Assembly (NCBI GenBank): GCA_905234205.1
Contig: CAJOGG010000159.1
Location: forward strand, 1 to 8,712
Length of the DNA stretch: 8,712 bases
Direction: 5' to 3'
Source of the DNA: an uncultured Synergistales bacterium
GTDB taxonomy: Bacteria; Synergistota; Synergistia; Synergistales; Aminobacteriaceae
Below the pieces are notes generated by a model. The model was not told the DNA's origin. It ran no database searches and saw only the letters and a list, made by a program, of their open reading frames with translations. Below are positions 1-6,707 of the stretch, piece after piece (the stretch's first letter is position 1; each line of letters opens with the position of its first letter). Position numbers and translations under genes: made by a program.

Positions 1-312
<312 letters not shown>

Positions 313-321
313 TTTTTTGTG

Positions 322-357
322 CCCTCTTGTAGAGTAATATGCAGGAGGGTATTTTTA
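322..357 (+). terminator. Rho-independent terminator after tpiA
   Basis: CCCTCTTG (322-329) pairs with CAGGAGGG (342-349) over eight base pairs, one of them G-T, around a 12-base loop. A T-rich tail (TATTTTTA) follows. It lies between the tpiA stop and the next ribosome binding site. On the opposite strand the hairpin is followed by A residues, so it should act only on plus-strand transcripts. Confidence 0.75.
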
Positions 358-386
358 TCGCTTAAAGCAGGAGGAGGAATTACTTA

Positions 387-2036
387 ATGAGATTGAGAAG
401 GTTGTGTGTTATTGCGATACTTGGCCTTATTGTTTTCTCTAGCTCTGTATTTGCTGCAAACGTTGAGGACGCTTTAACGCCATGCCCCGAAAATTCTGTT
501 TATGCCGTCTTGAAACTCAATGACACAGGAAAATTTTTGAAATGGGTGTTCTCGAGCGAAAATATTGAAACATTCATGCCATTGATTCTGACACAGGAAG
601 ACTCAAACGAAATTATCGGCGCGATCGAAATGATAAGCATGTTCGCAGAAAACACTCCGTTGAAGTCTCTCGCATTTGTCGGAGGAGTTCAGAGCAGCAA
701 TACATCAGAGCCATTTTTCCAGGTTGCATTAACAGTCAATGAAGGCTCAACTTCAATCGTGAAAAGAATCGAGAATGGAACAGCTACAGCAGTTGATATA
801 GCGAAATTGTTGCTTGGTAATGATAGCCCGTTAGCTCCTTTGGCTGTAAGTATAATAAAGGTCGAAAAAGCCAGCGATAATATTTTGCGCATTGACAATG
901 AAGTATTCGTGAAGGCTTATGACGGATTAGTGTTAGTTGCTTTGTCTGAAGACGGAATAAAAGCTGCTATGAACGCTTTGAATAATTCTGACAAGAGAAT
1001 GTTTGAGGCCAAGCCGCGTAAATTTAACTCTCAAGATTTTGCGTTACTTCATTTTGATTCTAAGACAGCTAAATTGCTTGATGATGATAATGAGGAATTT
1101 GAGGACTTAGAGAAATATTTTGATAAACCGTTTGAGCTTGAATTTGATTTCGAGCGCGTCCCAGACAAATTCACGATCATGACGGCCTTGAACTTGTTGG
1201 ACTCGCTTAAGAAGGAATATGCTGATAAATTAGCAAAAAAAATAGAAACTATTCCGGCAGTAAAAGGCGGCTATATGAGTCTTGTAGGCGAGAAATCTCC
1301 GGTACTGGCCTTCGGTGGTGTAATTGATGTTGCAGCAGTGAGAGACGATCCCGAGCTATTGCCATTCTGGAAAATTGCTACTAACCAGATGAAAAATCGT
1401 TTCGGCATAACTGAAAAAGACCTCGTGAACTTCTTTGACGGACCTTTGTCTGTAAACGTGAATGACAGCGTTGTATTTGAGGGCTTTAGCATTCCAGCAA
1501 TATACATTTCACAGACTGGAAAGAACGGAGCGGCCGCAAATATTTACAATACAATCGCAAAATCTCGTCATTTCCATAAAGTTCAAGAAGGCGTATTGCA
1601 GATAGATTCATCGTTAAGCCCTATAGCTTGCCTCGTTCAGAACAAGGGCGAAACTCTCGGAATAAACTTTGCAGAACTCGCGAATATCTCAAAGACCCCA
1701 GAGCTTGCACCAAGTCTTCAGAACTTAATGAACAGAAAAGCAGTCTCCTCTATTTGGATTGATTTTGCAGGCATTCAGAACTGGATAAGAGAGAGCGGCG
1801 TATTATTGATGCTGGAACCATTGGCCAAATTTACAGGTTACGGAGAAGTTTTTGATGCCGTGAAAGACATAATTAACTCAAAATTTTCTGTGCCTTCGCT
1901 CTCAATATGTTGCGAGTCGATTGAAATATTCAGGACTGAATTTAATATAACTGAAGTTGATGCAAAAGATGGTTTTATGTCAAAGGTGATTAAGATAGCT
2001 AGAAAATATATTACGACTGACAAGAAATCTGACTAA
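387..2036 (+). CDS. Large exported protein of unknown function (possibly DUF3352-like)
   Basis: The 549-residue product starts at an ATG preceded by GGAGGAGG about nine bases upstream. Residues 1-23 form a clear Sec signal peptide: a basic MRLRR, a hydrophobic core and VFA before the likely cut at A23/A24. There is no lipobox and no later membrane segment, so a soluble periplasmic or secreted protein is expected. The mature part alternates beta-like stretches with acidic helical segments, including a strongly acidic patch at about 227-245. The opening ENSVYAVLKL and the length recall exported DUF3352-type proteins, but this resemblance is weak and from memory. No catalytic motif is recognised. 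It is separated from tpiA by a terminator and from nrdJ by a structured leader, so it is probably monocistronic. No promoter was clearly identified in the 30 bases after the tpiA terminator. Confidence 0.85.
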   Translation: MRLRRLCVIAILGLIVFSSSVFAANVEDALTPCPENSVYAVLKLNDTGKFLKWVFSSENIETFMPLILTQEDSNEIIGAIEMISMFAENTPLKSLAFVGGVQSSNTSEPFFQVALTVNEGSTSIVKRIENGTATAVDIAKLLLGNDSPLAPLAVSIIKVEKASDNILRIDNEVFVKAYDGLVLVALSEDGIKAAMNALNNSDKRMFEAKPRKFNSQDFALLHFDSKTAKLLDDDNEEFEDLEKYFDKPFELEFDFERVPDKFTIMTALNLLDSLKKEYADKLAKKIETIPAVKGGYMSLVGEKSPVLAFGGVIDVAAVRDDPELLPFWKIATNQMKNRFGITEKDLVNFFDGPLSVNVNDSVVFEGFSIPAIYISQTGKNGAAANIYNTIAKSRHFHKVQEGVLQIDSSLSPIACLVQNKGETLGINFAELANISKTPELAPSLQNLMNRKAVSSIWIDFAGIQNWIRESGVLLMLEPLAKFTGYGEVFDAVKDIINSKFSVPSLSICCESIEIFRTEFNITEVDAKDGFMSKVIKIARKYITTDKKSD

Positions 2037-2207
2037 TATAACTATACACAAGAGATTATGCCTCCGCTAACTAAAGACTGGTTACGAAACTAGATCACTA
2101 GTGAGGAGGTAACACCACTTAAAGCCTCCAGATCTCAACACGTAAATCTGAGGTCTGGGGGTAATTTTTTGACCGTTTTTCGGAAGGAGAGGGAAAAATC
2201 AAGTAAA
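2037..2207 (+). promoter_or_regulatory. Structured leader upstream of nrdJ (possible attenuator)
   Basis: This gene-free stretch has competing complementary segments. CCTCC at 2061-2065 can pair with GGAGG within 2103-2109, closing a junction that holds TAAC/GTTA and ACTAG-ATCA-CTAGT hairpins. The same GGAGG can instead pair with CCTCC at 2125-2129, which is the 5' arm of the terminator hairpin at 2125-2161. That gives mutually exclusive folds of the kind seen in attenuators and riboswitches. A weak -10-like TATAAC lies at 2037-2042, with CTGACA 14 bases upstream, which is a poor spacing. No B12 box was seen. The hairpin could simply terminate the upstream gene, so regulation of nrdJ is inferred. 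Confidence 0.4.
2125..2170 (+). terminator. Strong terminator hairpin just before nrdJ
   Basis: The segment 2125-2137 pairs with 2149-2161 over 13 base pairs (two G-T) around an 11-base loop. It is followed by TTTTTT at 2165-2170. It ends 38 bases before the nrdJ start codon and overlaps a spurious in-frame TTG. It may end the upstream transcript or act as a conditional terminator for nrdJ. Confidence 0.8.
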
Positions 2208-3653
2208 ATGAGCATTCAGAATGTAAACATCAAAGAATTTTTTGTCCAAAATATCAACGAAAGCGAAGTATCAGAGTTATCAGAAAACGCAATGTGGCTA
2301 TTACAACAACGCTATTTTGTGCAACGATACGACGCTGAATTAAACTCGACTAGGGACGAGAATAACTTCAAAGAATTTGCGCGCAGAGTAGCTCGTACTG
2401 TAACAAGTGCTGAAGTGAATTATACAAACTCGATCGAATGGCTTAAGACGCTTGAAAGAAACATCACCAGCGATATTCTTAACCGCAGATTCTTATTTAA
2501 CTCTCCTTGTTTATTCAGTGCTGCGGCAGGCTTGACTGTTATTCCAGAATTTGCGGAGATAATTTACAAAGACGTTGACGCAATGACTTTTGAGGATTAC
2601 AAAAAGTTATATGACTCTCGCACAAAGAATCAACAGTTATTCGCATGTTTCGTTATCACTGTGCCAGATAGCATTGAAGGAATCTTTGAGAGCGTCAAGA
2701 ACGCAAGCATAATAAGCAAGTTTGGCGGAGGAGTCGGCGGAAATTTCGGGCATTTGCGTGAACATAGCTCAGAGATCGCAGGAGGAACCGGCGGAAAAGC
2801 TTCTGGCCCTGTCTCATTCATGGAAACTTGGAACACTATGGGCGCTGTAGTAGTTCAAGGAGGCAAGAGGCGCGCGGCGTTAATGGGAATGTTGTTTGAC
2901 GATCACCCCGACATTTACGACTTCATCGACTGCAAGACAGAAGACGGAAAATTATCATACTTCAATATCTCTGTAGCTATCTCCGACGAGTTAATGCACA
3001 AGGCTGATACTGACGGCGATTTTGATTTACATTCAAGGGTTGATGGCAGTGTAGTCAAAACTGTGAAGGCCAAGGACTTAATGAATCATATATGCGAATC
3101 TGCATGGAAACGTGGCGATCCCGGAGTATTCTTCATTGATAGAGCGCGTCAAGATAACATTCTGAAAATGGGCGGAGCTGAGTGGGACATTGAAGCGACT
3201 AACCCATGCGGTGAGCAACCATTACCAAACTTCACTAGTTGTAACCTTGGCTCAATCAACGTCGAAATGTTTGTTGACTCACAGGGCAAATTCGATTGGG
3301 AAAAATTCCAGGCTCAAGTCTTCAGATCGATTTATTACCTTGATTTAGTGATTGATGCATGTTCTTATCCGCTTGAGAAAATTGGCGAACGTACAAAAGC
3401 TATTAGGCCGGTTGGACTTGGAATTATGGGCTTGGCCGACGCTTCTATACTGCAAAATATCGTTTATGGCTCTGACATCTTCAACGCGTTCTGCAAAAAG
3501 CTTGGCGGACTCATGGCACGTTCTGCGCTATCAGCTACCGTGAAAATCGTTACTGACGCCAAGAAATCTCCTTTCCCGAAGCATGAACTTGTTCACGAAT
3601 TATTCAAGGACTCCAAATTGCCTGATAACGACAACGAGGAAAAATCCCGGTAA
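2208..3653 (+). CDS. nrdJ: Class II (adenosylcobalamin-dependent) ribonucleotide reductase, N-terminal part, interrupted by a frameshift
   Basis: This is the first 481 codons of a class II reductase, which turns ribonucleotides into deoxyribonucleotides using adenosylcobalamin. In the cytoplasm this needs no oxygen. The catalytic motif NPCGE is at 332-336, with Asn332, Cys334 (thiyl radical) and Glu336. Cys147 (in FACFVI) and Cys345 (in TSCNLGS) match the redox-active pair of the family. FNSPCLF (97-103), [11 protein letters not shown] (171-181) and [13 protein letters not shown] (305-317) are further family signatures. No ATP-cone is evident at the N-terminus. The ATG at 2208 is chosen because the only upstream in-frame start is a TTG inside the terminator T-run. 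GGAAGGAGAGGG at 2182-2193 is the ribosome binding site, spaced rather long at about 14 bases. After EEK the frame runs into a premature TAA at 3651; the homologous sequence continues in another frame. Confidence 0.9.
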   Translation: MSIQNVNIKEFFVQNINESEVSELSENAMWLLQQRYFVQRYDAELNSTRDENNFKEFARRVARTVTSAEVNYTNSIEWLKTLERNITSDILNRRFLFNSPCLFSAAAGLTVIPEFAEIIYKDVDAMTFEDYKKLYDSRTKNQQLFACFVITVPDSIEGIFESVKNASIISKFGGGVGGNFGHLREHSSEIAGGTGGKASGPVSFMETWNTMGAVVVQGGKRRAALMGMLFDDHPDIYDFIDCKTEDGKLSYFNISVAISDELMHKADTDGDFDLHSRVDGSVVKTVKAKDLMNHICESAWKRGDPGVFFIDRARQDNILKMGGAEWDIEATNPCGEQPLPNFTSCNLGSINVEMFVDSQGKFDWEKFQAQVFRSIYYLDLVIDACSYPLEKIGERTKAIRPVGLGIMGLADASILQNIVYGSDIFNAFCKKLGGLMARSALSATVKIVTDAKKSPFPKHELVHELFKDSKLPDNDNEEKSR

Positions 3654-4702
3654 CGTTAATCAACACGCTTGAGGAATTTGAATACGAGGACGCGCGATTC
3701 ATTCTGGAAAATTTGTTTGCTGGGAACATGCGCAACAGTAGAAGGCTCTCAATCGCTCCCACTGGATCAATATCAATGCTGCTTGATGCAAGTTCAGGAA
3801 TCGAACCCAATTTCGCTTGGTCATGGAACAGACGCATTATGAAGACCGACGGATCAGGCTTTGAGGATCGCGACTTCTGGCACAAGTTATTGACTCCTGA
3901 ACAACGAGCCGAGTACAGAGCTTCAGGTGGTCACTTATCGAATCCTGCTTACGTTACAGCGTATGATATTTCAACACAACAGCATGTAAATGTTACGGGC
4001 ATATTTGCTCACGTAGTTGACAGTGGCATAAGCAAGACCGTTAATCTCCCGAACTCAGCAACGATTGATGACGTTAAACGAGTTTATCAGGATTGCTACA
4101 ACATGGGTTGCAAGGGCATAACGATTTATAGGGACGGTTCACGCTCATTCCAGCCTATCGAAGTCAAGAAGGAAGACAAGAAGGATAACGACAGCGAGAA
4201 AGAGAAAGAGAATAAGCCAGAGCCTGAGATGAAATATCAGAGAGTGAAAGAACGCCCGGGGCTTGTAGTTTTTGGCAAGACCATTAAGGACACGACACCT
4301 TGGGGAAGCATTTACGTGACACTCAACTTTGACGGTAAAGAGCCATTCGAGATATTTATCAACGTTGGCAAGAGCGGTTCTGAATTAAAAGCTATGACGG
4401 AGGCTTTGTCGCGTGTAATTTCGATTGGGTTGCGTTCCGGTTGTAGCCTTGAGGATTTCATTGACACTCTGAAAGGGTTATCTGGCAAAGAATACTGGAT
4501 GCTCAATTCCGACGATGATCACGTGGCACGCTCAATCCCCGATGCTACTATAGCATTACTGCTCGAGAAATTAATCGACAGGGAAGTAACTGTTGCTCGA
4601 CGTAACGACAAAGCTCTAATTTGTCCGGAATGCGGGGCACCTCTGGAAATGATTTCTGGTTGTGAATATTGCTTCAGTTGTGGGTATAGTCCGTGTAAAT
4701 AG
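3644..4702 (+). CDS. nrdJ: Class II ribonucleotide reductase, C-terminal part, in a shifted frame
   Basis: This is the remaining 352 codons of nrdJ, starting at the point where family-like sequence resumes ([13 protein letters not shown]). The intact protein would be about 831 residues, normal for a NrdJ with a TSCPD tail. Visible parts, in full-length numbering, are: APTGSIS and SSGIEPNF (about 516-536), part of the nucleotide-phosphate region; GCKGITIYRDGSR (about 636-648), typical of the end of the barrel; a charged Lys/Glu linker (about 652-675); a TSCPD-like domain (about 675-782); and a C-terminal cysteine cluster, CPECG then CEYCFSCGYSPC, usual for zinc or redox tails in this family. 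The frame is open from 3629 but has no ribosome binding site or plausible start of its own. It is unlikely to be an independent gene. A bidirectional terminator follows. Confidence 0.88.
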   Translation: MPVTLINTLEEFEYEDARFILENLFAGNMRNSRRLSIAPTGSISMLLDASSGIEPNFAWSWNRRIMKTDGSGFEDRDFWHKLLTPEQRAEYRASGGHLSNPAYVTAYDISTQQHVNVTGIFAHVVDSGISKTVNLPNSATIDDVKRVYQDCYNMGCKGITIYRDGSRSFQPIEVKKEDKKDNDSEKEKENKPEPEMKYQRVKERPGLVVFGKTIKDTTPWGSIYVTLNFDGKEPFEIFINVGKSGSELKAMTEALSRVISIGLRSGCSLEDFIDTLKGLSGKEYWMLNSDDDHVARSIPDATIALLLEKLIDREVTVARRNDKALICPECGAPLEMISGCEYCFSCGYSPCK

Positions 4703-4719
4703 TGAATGAAAATTTGAAT

Positions 4720-4755
4720 CCCCTTGCTTCAGTTACGAGGTAAGGGGAATTTTTT
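4720..4755. terminator. Bidirectional terminator between nrdJ and the convergent SH3b gene
   Basis: 4720-4730 pairs with 4737-4747 over 11 base pairs with a six-base loop, followed on the plus strand by TTTTTT (4750-4755). On the minus strand the same stem is followed by a weaker T-rich tract (ATTCAAATTTT). It sits between two convergent genes and ends nine bases from the minus-strand stop codon. Confidence 0.85.
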
Positions 4756-4763
4756 ATGGCCGG

Positions 4764-5387
4764 TTATCCCTCAAAGACCATACGCACGATTTTCTCGTCT
4801 TCGAGTATGAATCTCAACACCGTATCTTCATCAACATTGTATTCTATAATTTCGTCCTCGTCGTTTAAGTCAGGCTCGCCCATAGCGTCAATCAAATCGC
4901 CCAAGCTGTCTCCGATCGAAATATCCCCGAACGAGTTACCCTTCTTCGAGACTTCAAGAAAGCTCAAATAATTATCAGTGTATTGCGTCTTACCTTTAGG
5001 CCCTGAATAAAGTTTCGCCTTCGTTTTGTTGATGCCATAGTTCTGTAGAATGTTGACCATAATTTCATAAGCTATAGTTTCTTGTTCCGTCTTGCCATAA
5101 ACTGGCTCAATATATTTTCCGAATACAAAACCAGTTCCATCGCCTTCAGGGTCTTCAATCTCGTACCATAGCTGGCCATTGTTAGTAGTCTGTCCTAAAA
5201 CTATAACGCGATCGGGATCGTTAAGCCTTCCCAAAATTTCTGAATCCGTGTCAGGATCTTCACGATAACGTACATAAGTTCCTGTACAATAACCAAGCCC
5301 CGGGAATTTCGTGAACTTACTTCTCGCGGCCTCACTCGTTGAAGCAAACAATGAAATAGCAATTAGACCAATCAAAAACTTGCGCAT
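4764..5387 (-). CDS. Exported SH3b-domain protein with BamE/SmpA-like C-terminal region
   Basis: The 207-residue product has a Sec signal peptide (MRKF, hydrophobic core, SEA before a cut near A20/A21), so it should act in the periplasm or at the envelope. Residues about 33-96 resemble a bacterial SH3 domain: VRYREDPDTDSEILGRL, a middle VIVLGQ strand and LWYEIED...GTGFVFGKYIEPV. Such domains often bind peptidoglycan or envelope proteins. Residues about 155-206 (SIGDSLGDLIDAMGEPD, then DTVLRFILEDEKIVRMVFEG) follow the layout of BamE/SmpA-like folds, where a helix precedes a G-x-P-D turn and beta strands. The ATG at 5387 is chosen because AGGAG lies ten bases upstream and the signal peptide begins there. 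An open frame continues to 5492 but crosses the promoter and a terminator hairpin. Its exact function is unknown. Confidence 0.82.
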   Translation of the reverse strand: MRKFLIGLIAISLFASTSEAARSKFTKFPGLGYCTGTYVRYREDPDTDSEILGRLNDPDRVIVLGQTTNNGQLWYEIEDPEGDGTGFVFGKYIEPVYGKTEQETIAYEIMVNILQNYGINKTKAKLYSGPKGKTQYTDNYLSFLEVSKKGNSFGDISIGDSLGDLIDAMGEPDLNDEDEIIEYNVDEDTVLRFILEDEKIVRMVFEG

Positions 5388-5405
5388 GAAAATTTTTCTC
5401 CTTTG

Positions 5406-5420
5406 TGAATAGTGTTGTAT
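5406..5420 (-). promoter_or_regulatory. Possible promoter of the SH3b gene
   Basis: On the minus strand, immediately after the element A terminator hairpin, ATTATACAACACTAT precedes the ribosome binding site of the SH3b gene. A closely similar string (ATTATAC, then CACTAT) stands at the equivalent place after element B. A -10 such as TATTAT or TTATAC is likely, but no convincing -35 was found. Confidence 0.3.
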
Positions 5421-5449
5421 AATAAAACCGTCCGGGAGAGGACGAACGG
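5421..5449 (-). terminator. Terminator hairpin at the 3' end of element A
   Basis: Read on the minus strand, CCGTTCG pairs with CGGACGG (seven pairs) around the loop TCCTCTCC, followed by TTTTATT. One pair is a G-T wobble on the minus strand but would be an A-C mismatch on the plus strand. This favours minus-strand transcription. A related hairpin with a different stem but the same CCTCTCC loop ends element B. Confidence 0.55.
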
Positions 5450-5519
5450 AATGAAATAGGCTAGCTGAAGCGGGGCTGCTGACAAACCCCACCTCGAGAC
5501 AAAGCCTTATGCTATACCC

Positions 5520-5612
5520 TTAGTGGGCAACCAAATGACTAAGCTCAAGGACTGTTGCAGATGTTGCGATGATTTGCAGCAGTTTTATTATACTGTCAAG
5601 TATATTCTTCAT
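5520..5612 (-). CDS. Small ORF, 30-residue hydrophobic/amphipathic peptide (toxin- or leader-like)
   Basis: The ATG at 5612 is preceded by AAAGGAGGTGG, essentially a perfect anti-16S match, nine bases upstream. This is the best ribosome binding site in the window and the main evidence that the ORF is translated. The peptide begins MKNILDSIIKLLQII and ends ELSHLVAH. Hydrophobic residues (I4, L5, I8, I9, L11, L12, I14, I15, V21, L22, L24, L27, V28) alternate with D6, K10, Q13 and E23. The first half could form an amphipathic helix. Similar size and character occur in type I toxins, phenol-soluble-modulin-like peptides and leader peptides. No family is recognised. It lies inside the structured element A, with a GC-rich hairpin 25 bases beyond the stop, and is absent from element B. 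Confidence 0.55.
   Translation of the reverse strand: MKNILDSIIKLLQIIATSATVLELSHLVAH
5564..5591 (+). promoter_or_regulatory. Possible antisense promoter over the small ORF
   Basis: On the plus strand, TTGCGA (5564-5569) and TATTAT (5586-5591) are 16 bases apart, with an overlapping TATACT at 5589-5594. A transcript starting near 5598 would be antisense to the small ORF's start codon and ribosome binding site. The -35 is a weak match, and AT-rich coding sequence makes chance matches likely. Confidence 0.22.
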
Positions 5613-5639
5613 CGGCTTCCACCTCCTTTCACCCAAAAA

Positions 5640-5720
5640 TCCAGGCTACTAGGGGGCGACCCCATTGCGAGCCTCGTCCCGATGTTGCTGGAACGCCTCT
5701 CCGTTGAGTATTCTATCATA
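5640..5720 (-). repeat. Conserved 5' block of element A (first copy)
   Basis: This block shares with 7761-7840 the identical strings (plus strand) TTGCGAGCCTCGTCC (5665-5679), GAACGCCTCT (5691-5700) and TATTCTATCATA (5709-5720). They occur in the same order, with spacers of 11 and 8 bases. The promoter string and AGAGGCG, at the predicted 5' end, are best kept. Spacers and hairpin stems vary. Confidence 0.75.
5710..5718 (-). promoter_or_regulatory. Extended -10 promoter of element A
   Basis: The minus strand reads TGATAGAAT, an extended -10 (TG-N-TAGAAT) with one mismatch to TATAAT. The identical string lies at the same place before element B. Transcription would begin near 5703, at GGAGAGGCG. 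No clear -35 is seen, which extended -10 promoters tolerate. Confidence 0.45.
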
Positions 5721-5726
5721 TATAAT
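5721..5726 (+). promoter_or_regulatory. Probable -10 of the sugar kinase promoter
   Basis: A perfect TATAAT lies 32 bases before the kinase start codon, in the only non-coding sequence ahead of it. The -35 region is poor; TTGAGT at 5704-5709 is too close. It lies five bases from the oppositely oriented -10 of element A, so the two promoters would share upstream DNA. Confidence 0.4.
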
Positions 5727-5757
5727 AAACGTATCTAGATTTAAGGAGGCAAAATTC

Positions 5758-6699
5758 ATGGCAGAGATCGTAATCATGGGAGAATTGCTCGTTGAGATAA
5801 TGAGACCACATGAAGATATTCCGCTTTACGAGTCAGATTACTTCAGGGGACCTTTTCCAAGTGGCGCACCGGGAATTTTCATCAGCACAGCCGCAAGACT
5901 AGGACATTCTACAGCAATTATAAGCGGGGTCGGCCAAGATGACTTCGGGGAAAATATTTTGCGCAGACTCAAGAAAGACGGCGTTGACGTTAGCAGAGTA
6001 CTTGTTTCTGACAAAGGAAATACGGGCGTGGCGTTTGTTACGTACTTTGCGGATGGGGAACGAAAATTCTTATTCTACATGGATAATTCACCGTGCGTTA
6101 TGGCAAAAGCTCCAGAGGACTTAAGAGGGTTCGAGGACACAAAATTTATGCACATAATGGGCTGCTCGTTGATGGCTAATGTTGACTTCGCCAAAGAAAT
6201 TATCAAGACCATGAACATGATGAAAGCTCGTGGTGTGAAAATTAGCTTCGATCCAAACGTGAGACTCGAAATGATGCGCGATAAAGCAGTGTTGGATATG
6301 TTGCAGGAAGTTTTCGCGAGTTCGTCAATCTTAATGCCAGGCGTGTCAGAGCTAAAAATGTTCACGGGCGAAAATGATATTGACGTTGCTATCAAGAAAG
6401 TATTTGAGAATCCGACGCTTGAAATTTTGGTGCTAAAGAATGGCTCTAAAGGCTCAAAGATTTACACGCGCAATGGACTCGAAGTTGAGCAACCGATTTA
6501 TAAAGTTGTTCAGGAGGACGCAACAGGAGCCGGAGATAGTTACGACGCTGCATTTATATGTGGGCTTGCCGAAGGTAAAACGTTGGCTGATGCCGCGAAA
6601 ATGGGAGCTGCTGCCGGAGCTTTGAACGCCGCAAGTTTTGGGCCGATGGAAGGAAAAATTTCACCCCAGACAATCGCAGAAATGATCGCCAACAATTAA
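5758..6699 (+). CDS. PfkB/ribokinase-family sugar kinase (fructokinase or KDG kinase-like)
   Basis: The 313-residue product is a typical-length PfkB-family kinase, which phosphorylates a sugar or sugar acid with ATP in the cytoplasm. Signature 2 is clear: EDATGAGDSYDAAF at 253-266, with the anion hole GAGD (257-260) and catalytic Asp260. Also visible are the N-terminal MGELLVEI, a sugar-contact region FPSGAPGIFISTAARLG (33-49), GVGQDDFG (57-64), SFDPNVR (163-169), PGVSELKMFTG (194-204) and LKNGSKGS (226-233). The DPNxR motif and the opening resemble 2-keto-3-deoxygluconate kinases and fructokinases, but substrate cannot be settled from motifs, so no gene symbol is given. The ATG at 5758 follows AAGGAGG by eight bases. 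A longer in-frame extension to 5665 runs through the divergent promoter and is rejected. It stands alone between two minus-strand units. Confidence 0.9.
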   Translation: MAEIVIMGELLVEIMRPHEDIPLYESDYFRGPFPSGAPGIFISTAARLGHSTAIISGVGQDDFGENILRRLKKDGVDVSRVLVSDKGNTGVAFVTYFADGERKFLFYMDNSPCVMAKAPEDLRGFEDTKFMHIMGCSLMANVDFAKEIIKTMNMMKARGVKISFDPNVRLEMMRDKAVLDMLQEVFASSSILMPGVSELKMFTGENDIDVAIKKVFENPTLEILVLKNGSKGSKIYTRNGLEVEQPIYKVVQEDATGAGDSYDAAFICGLAEGKTLADAAKMGAAAGALNAASFGPMEGKISPQTIAEMIANN

Positions 6700-6707
6700 C
6701 AATTAAT

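Larger units (their letters stand above)
5421..5703 (-). ncRNA. Element A: predicted structured small-ORF transcript, family unknown
   Basis: A predicted minus-strand transcript of about 280 nt has its own extended -10 promoter at 5710-5718 and a hairpin/T-run terminator at 5421-5449. In order it holds: GGAGAGGCGTTC at the predicted 5' end; the 15-nt core shared with element B (plus-strand TTGCGAGCCTCGTCC, 5665-5679); a GGGG-TCG-CCCC hairpin; a strong ribosome binding site; a 30-codon ORF (5520-5612); and a nine-pair GC-rich hairpin (5467-5475 with 5487-5495) enclosed by AGGCT/AGCCT. GGAGAGG at the 5' end is an exact complement of the terminator loop CCTCTCC. This layout recalls type I toxin mRNAs with 5'-3' fold-back. 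It could also be a leader of the SH3b gene. It does not match tmRNA, SRP, 6S or RNase P RNA as I know them. Confidence 0.5.

Noticed and set aside
2169..2207. Upstream TTG start adding 13 residues to nrdJ
   Set aside because: The TTG lies in the terminator T-run with no ribosome binding site before it; the ATG at 2208 has one.
2037..2207. Cobalamin riboswitch or NrdR box before nrdJ
   Set aside because: No B12-box-like conserved core, too short for the known aptamer, and no ACACWATAT-type palindrome pair was found.
5388..5492. N-terminal extension of the SH3b protein to 5492
   Set aside because: It would place a signal peptide internally and run through the element A terminator hairpin and the likely promoter.
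5421..5703. Element A as tmRNA, SRP RNA, 6S RNA, RNase P RNA, or a lysine or guanidine riboswitch
   Set aside because: Short look-alike strings exist (for example AGAGGCG or CCGGGAGA), but the characteristic cores and spacings of these RNAs are absent.
5523..5757. Plus-strand ORF 5523-5738 and the 5' extension of the kinase to 5665
   Set aside because: Cys-rich and low-complexity shadows without ribosome binding sites that cross the repeated element; the kinase has a good site before 5758.
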